Below, one piece after another: positions 62,679-64,000 of a stretch of 64,000 nucleotides of DNA (the stretch's first letter is position 1; each line of letters begins with the position of its first letter). The stretch is from contig JAXLQL010000032.1 of assembly GCA_046331625.1 (NCBI GenBank), forward strand, positions 1-64,000. The letters run 5' to 3'. Both the position numbers and the translations under genes were made by a program. Under the pieces are notes generated by a model, which had not been told where the DNA came from, searched no databases, and saw nothing but the letters and a program-made list of their open reading frames with translations. Origin of the DNA: JAXLQL01 sp046331625. GTDB lineage: Bacteria; Acidobacteriota; Terriglobia; Bryobacterales; Bryobacteraceae.

Positions 62679-63902
62679 TCAGTCGACCACCGCGGCGACC
62701 ACCATCTCGAGCACGCGCCGCACGCCATCGTCCACGCCCACGGGACCATCGCTGAACTGGCTCCGTGGCGCGGGCTGCCAGCCGTCGCGCGACCCGTCGT
62801 ACCTATAGGTCTGCTTCAGGCCCGTCCGTGCCGGATCGTACTGCGCGTCATTGCCCGCCATCTTGTAGATCACTATGTCGAGCGATGGAATCACGTAGAC
62901 TCCGAATCCGCCAGCGCCCGATTTGAAGTACGCATCGCGCGGCGCACCCGCCACGTGCCCGCCCGCATTTGTTTCAAACATAAGTCCATAGGGCGAGTGC
63001 CGATTGTAGGGCGAAGGCTTCCCGCACATCGCGACATAAGCCGCAGGCACGATCTGCTGGTTCCCCCACCGGCCGCCATGCAACAGCATATAAAGGAATC
63101 GAAGCATGTCGGTGGAGCGCGGTGCGATGTCGCCTCCCCCGGGCGTGTGTGGCAACGTCATTTCGCCGCGCCGCCGAGCCCAAGCCCATTGCCCCCATCC
63201 GAGCGGCTTGGCGAGCTTCGCGTCCAGGTACTCGTGCATCTCCATCCCGGTAAGCTTGCGCAACACCATCGATGCGATGTGCGGCGAGTTCGAAGCGTAC
63301 GAGTAGCCCTCACCCGGAGCGCACCAAAGCGGAGTCTTCAGCGCGGCTTCATCTTGCCCCAGCGCACGATCCCCGCGTGGCAGCGGCTCCGGCTTGAATG
63401 ACGGCACGCCATTCACGAATCCCGGATTTGCACCCTCGCCGCGAAGCCCCGCACTCATCGAGAGCAGATGCCCGAGCTTGATCTCGGCCTTTCGTGGATC
63501 GTCGAGTGGCAGTGACACGGGCAAGTATTTCTCGCTGAACACCTTCGTTTCGAGCCCATCGGGAATCAGCGCCTTCTTGTCTTCCAGCATGATGCCGCAC
63601 GCGATGCTCGTGTAAGCCTTGCCAACTGACGCGGTGGCCGGATTCGCCTCGCGATTCCCGCGGCCACAATAGCGCTCATAGATCAGATATCCGTGCCGGA
63701 CCACCAGCAATCCCCCGTGCTGGCTGGTGCGCTGCGCGTACTCGAAGGCCAGATCGAGCTTGCGCGTATCGATGCCCGTCGCCTTCCGGATCCGGGCCGC
63801 ATCAGAAAGCGTGCGCCATCCGCCCTCCGTGTCGGGCGGCGGAAAGTACTCGGCGGCGAACAACACAGGAGCAAGAGCGGCCATAAACGCGGATGCACGC
63901 AT
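62679..63902 (-). CDS. serine hydrolase, class C beta-lactamase-like
   Basis: 407 residues; signal peptide MRASAFMAALAPVLFAA. Catalytic SxxK in ATASVGKAYTSIACG (about residue 93), YxN in GEGYSYASNSPHIASMVL, and a late GGFGVYVIPSLDIVIYKM substituting for the KTG strand. This is an EstB/beta-lactamase family hydrolase, probably an esterase or D-peptidase. It ends 15 bp before the DUF1549 gene on the same strand. Confidence 0.83.
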   Translation of the reverse strand: MRASAFMAALAPVLFAAEYFPPPDTEGGWRTLSDAARIRKATGIDTRKLDLAFEYAQRTSQHGGLLVVRHGYLIYERYCGRGNREANPATASVGKAYTSIACGIMLEDKKALIPDGLETKVFSEKYLPVSLPLDDPRKAEIKLGHLLSMSAGLRGEGANPGFVNGVPSFKPEPLPRGDRALGQDEAALKTPLWCAPGEGYSYASNSPHIASMVLRKLTGMEMHEYLDAKLAKPLGWGQWAWARRRGEMTLPHTPGGGDIAPRSTDMLRFLYMLLHGGRWGNQQIVPAAYVAMCGKPSPYNRHSPYGLMFETNAGGHVAGAPRDAYFKSGAGGFGVYVIPSLDIVIYKMAGNDAQYDPARTGLKQTYRYDGSRDGWQPAPRSQFSDGPVGVDDGVRRVLEMVVAAVVD

Positions 63903-63963
63903 GCATTCCAGGATATCCGCAAATCCCGAGCGGGTCGGTTCACATTGACGCGATAATAAGAGG

Positions 63964-64000
63964 ATGCCGCAGATTTGCTATCGCGCCTTCGTCTTGGCCG
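63964..64000 (+). CDS. start of an unknown gene (cut by window)
   Basis: ATG at 63964 begins MPQICYRAFVLA, which could be the start of a signal peptide. AAGAGG lies directly upstream, too close for a good ribosome site. Only 12 residues are visible, so this is a weak call. Confidence 0.3.
   Translation, partial: MPQICYRAFVLA

Noticed and set aside
61770..63401. Long open frame (543 codons) on the plus strand
   Set aside because: Antisense to the DUF1549 and beta-lactamase-like genes, no start site or family motif; typical of GC-rich codon usage.

Overview
This 64 kb window is GC-rich bacterial chromosome, most likely from an Acidobacteriota of the Solibacter/Bryobacter type. The evidence is: a TonB-dependent receptor C-terminus of the Oar-like kind at the left edge; a large secreted protein with the IPT-like domain first described in Solibacter (TIGR03437 type); a DUF1501 + DUF1549/DUF1553 pair; a PEP-CTERM protein; LpxD (so a Gram-negative envelope); and RNase J. 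No phage, conjugative or transposase genes were recognised, and there is no CRISPR array.

Layout. 0-5.5 kb: receptor end, two small unknown genes, an RlmD/TrmA-like RNA methyltransferase divergent from trpS, an MFS exporter overlapping trpS, and a P-loop kinase. 5.7-11 kb: a beta-oxidation operon on the minus strand in the order fadN-fadA-fadE. 11-21 kb: a YVTN-propeller phosphoesterase, an RNase J/FAD-oxidase coupled pair, a MazF-type toxin-antitoxin pair, a beta-barrel protein coupled to an AlaC-like aminotransferase, then fabG and ubiD with overlapping divergent 5' ends, and tRNA-His.

21-32.6 kb is the accessory, rearranged part. It holds a small secreted protein built from an 87-bp tandem repeat, the large Solibacter-type secreted protein, a decayed Uma2 gene, and three copies of a histone-deacetylase-family gene (one intact, one 5'-truncated, one with several frame breaks). 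Between these copies lie a sigma/single-TM protein pair, a DUF4258-like toxin pair, a PIMT-like methyltransferase and secreted proteins. A noncoding tail of about 185 bp follows two of the deacetylase copies and is more conserved than the coding sequence beside it.

32.6-44.7 kb: the oxidative pentose-phosphate operon zwf-opcA-pgl, an RD-rich secreted protein, dprA, topA and a GH63-type glucosidase. 44.8-47.1 kb: four tandem Uma2 genes, the last frameshifted. 47-64 kb: a PEP-CTERM protein, gamma-glutamyltransferase, a PQQ-type propeller with EF-hands, a membrane acyltransferase, fliW-csrA, a ceramidase-like hydrolase, an M81 peptidase, a membrane protein, ogt, lpxD, the DUF1501/DUF1553 pair and a class-C beta-lactamase-like hydrolase.

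A REP-like family of paired palindromes sits in several gaps (about 5.6, 36.3-36.5, 41.8-42.1, 49.9 and 58.0 kb). All calls come from reading the sequence and recalling family motifs; no searches were run.
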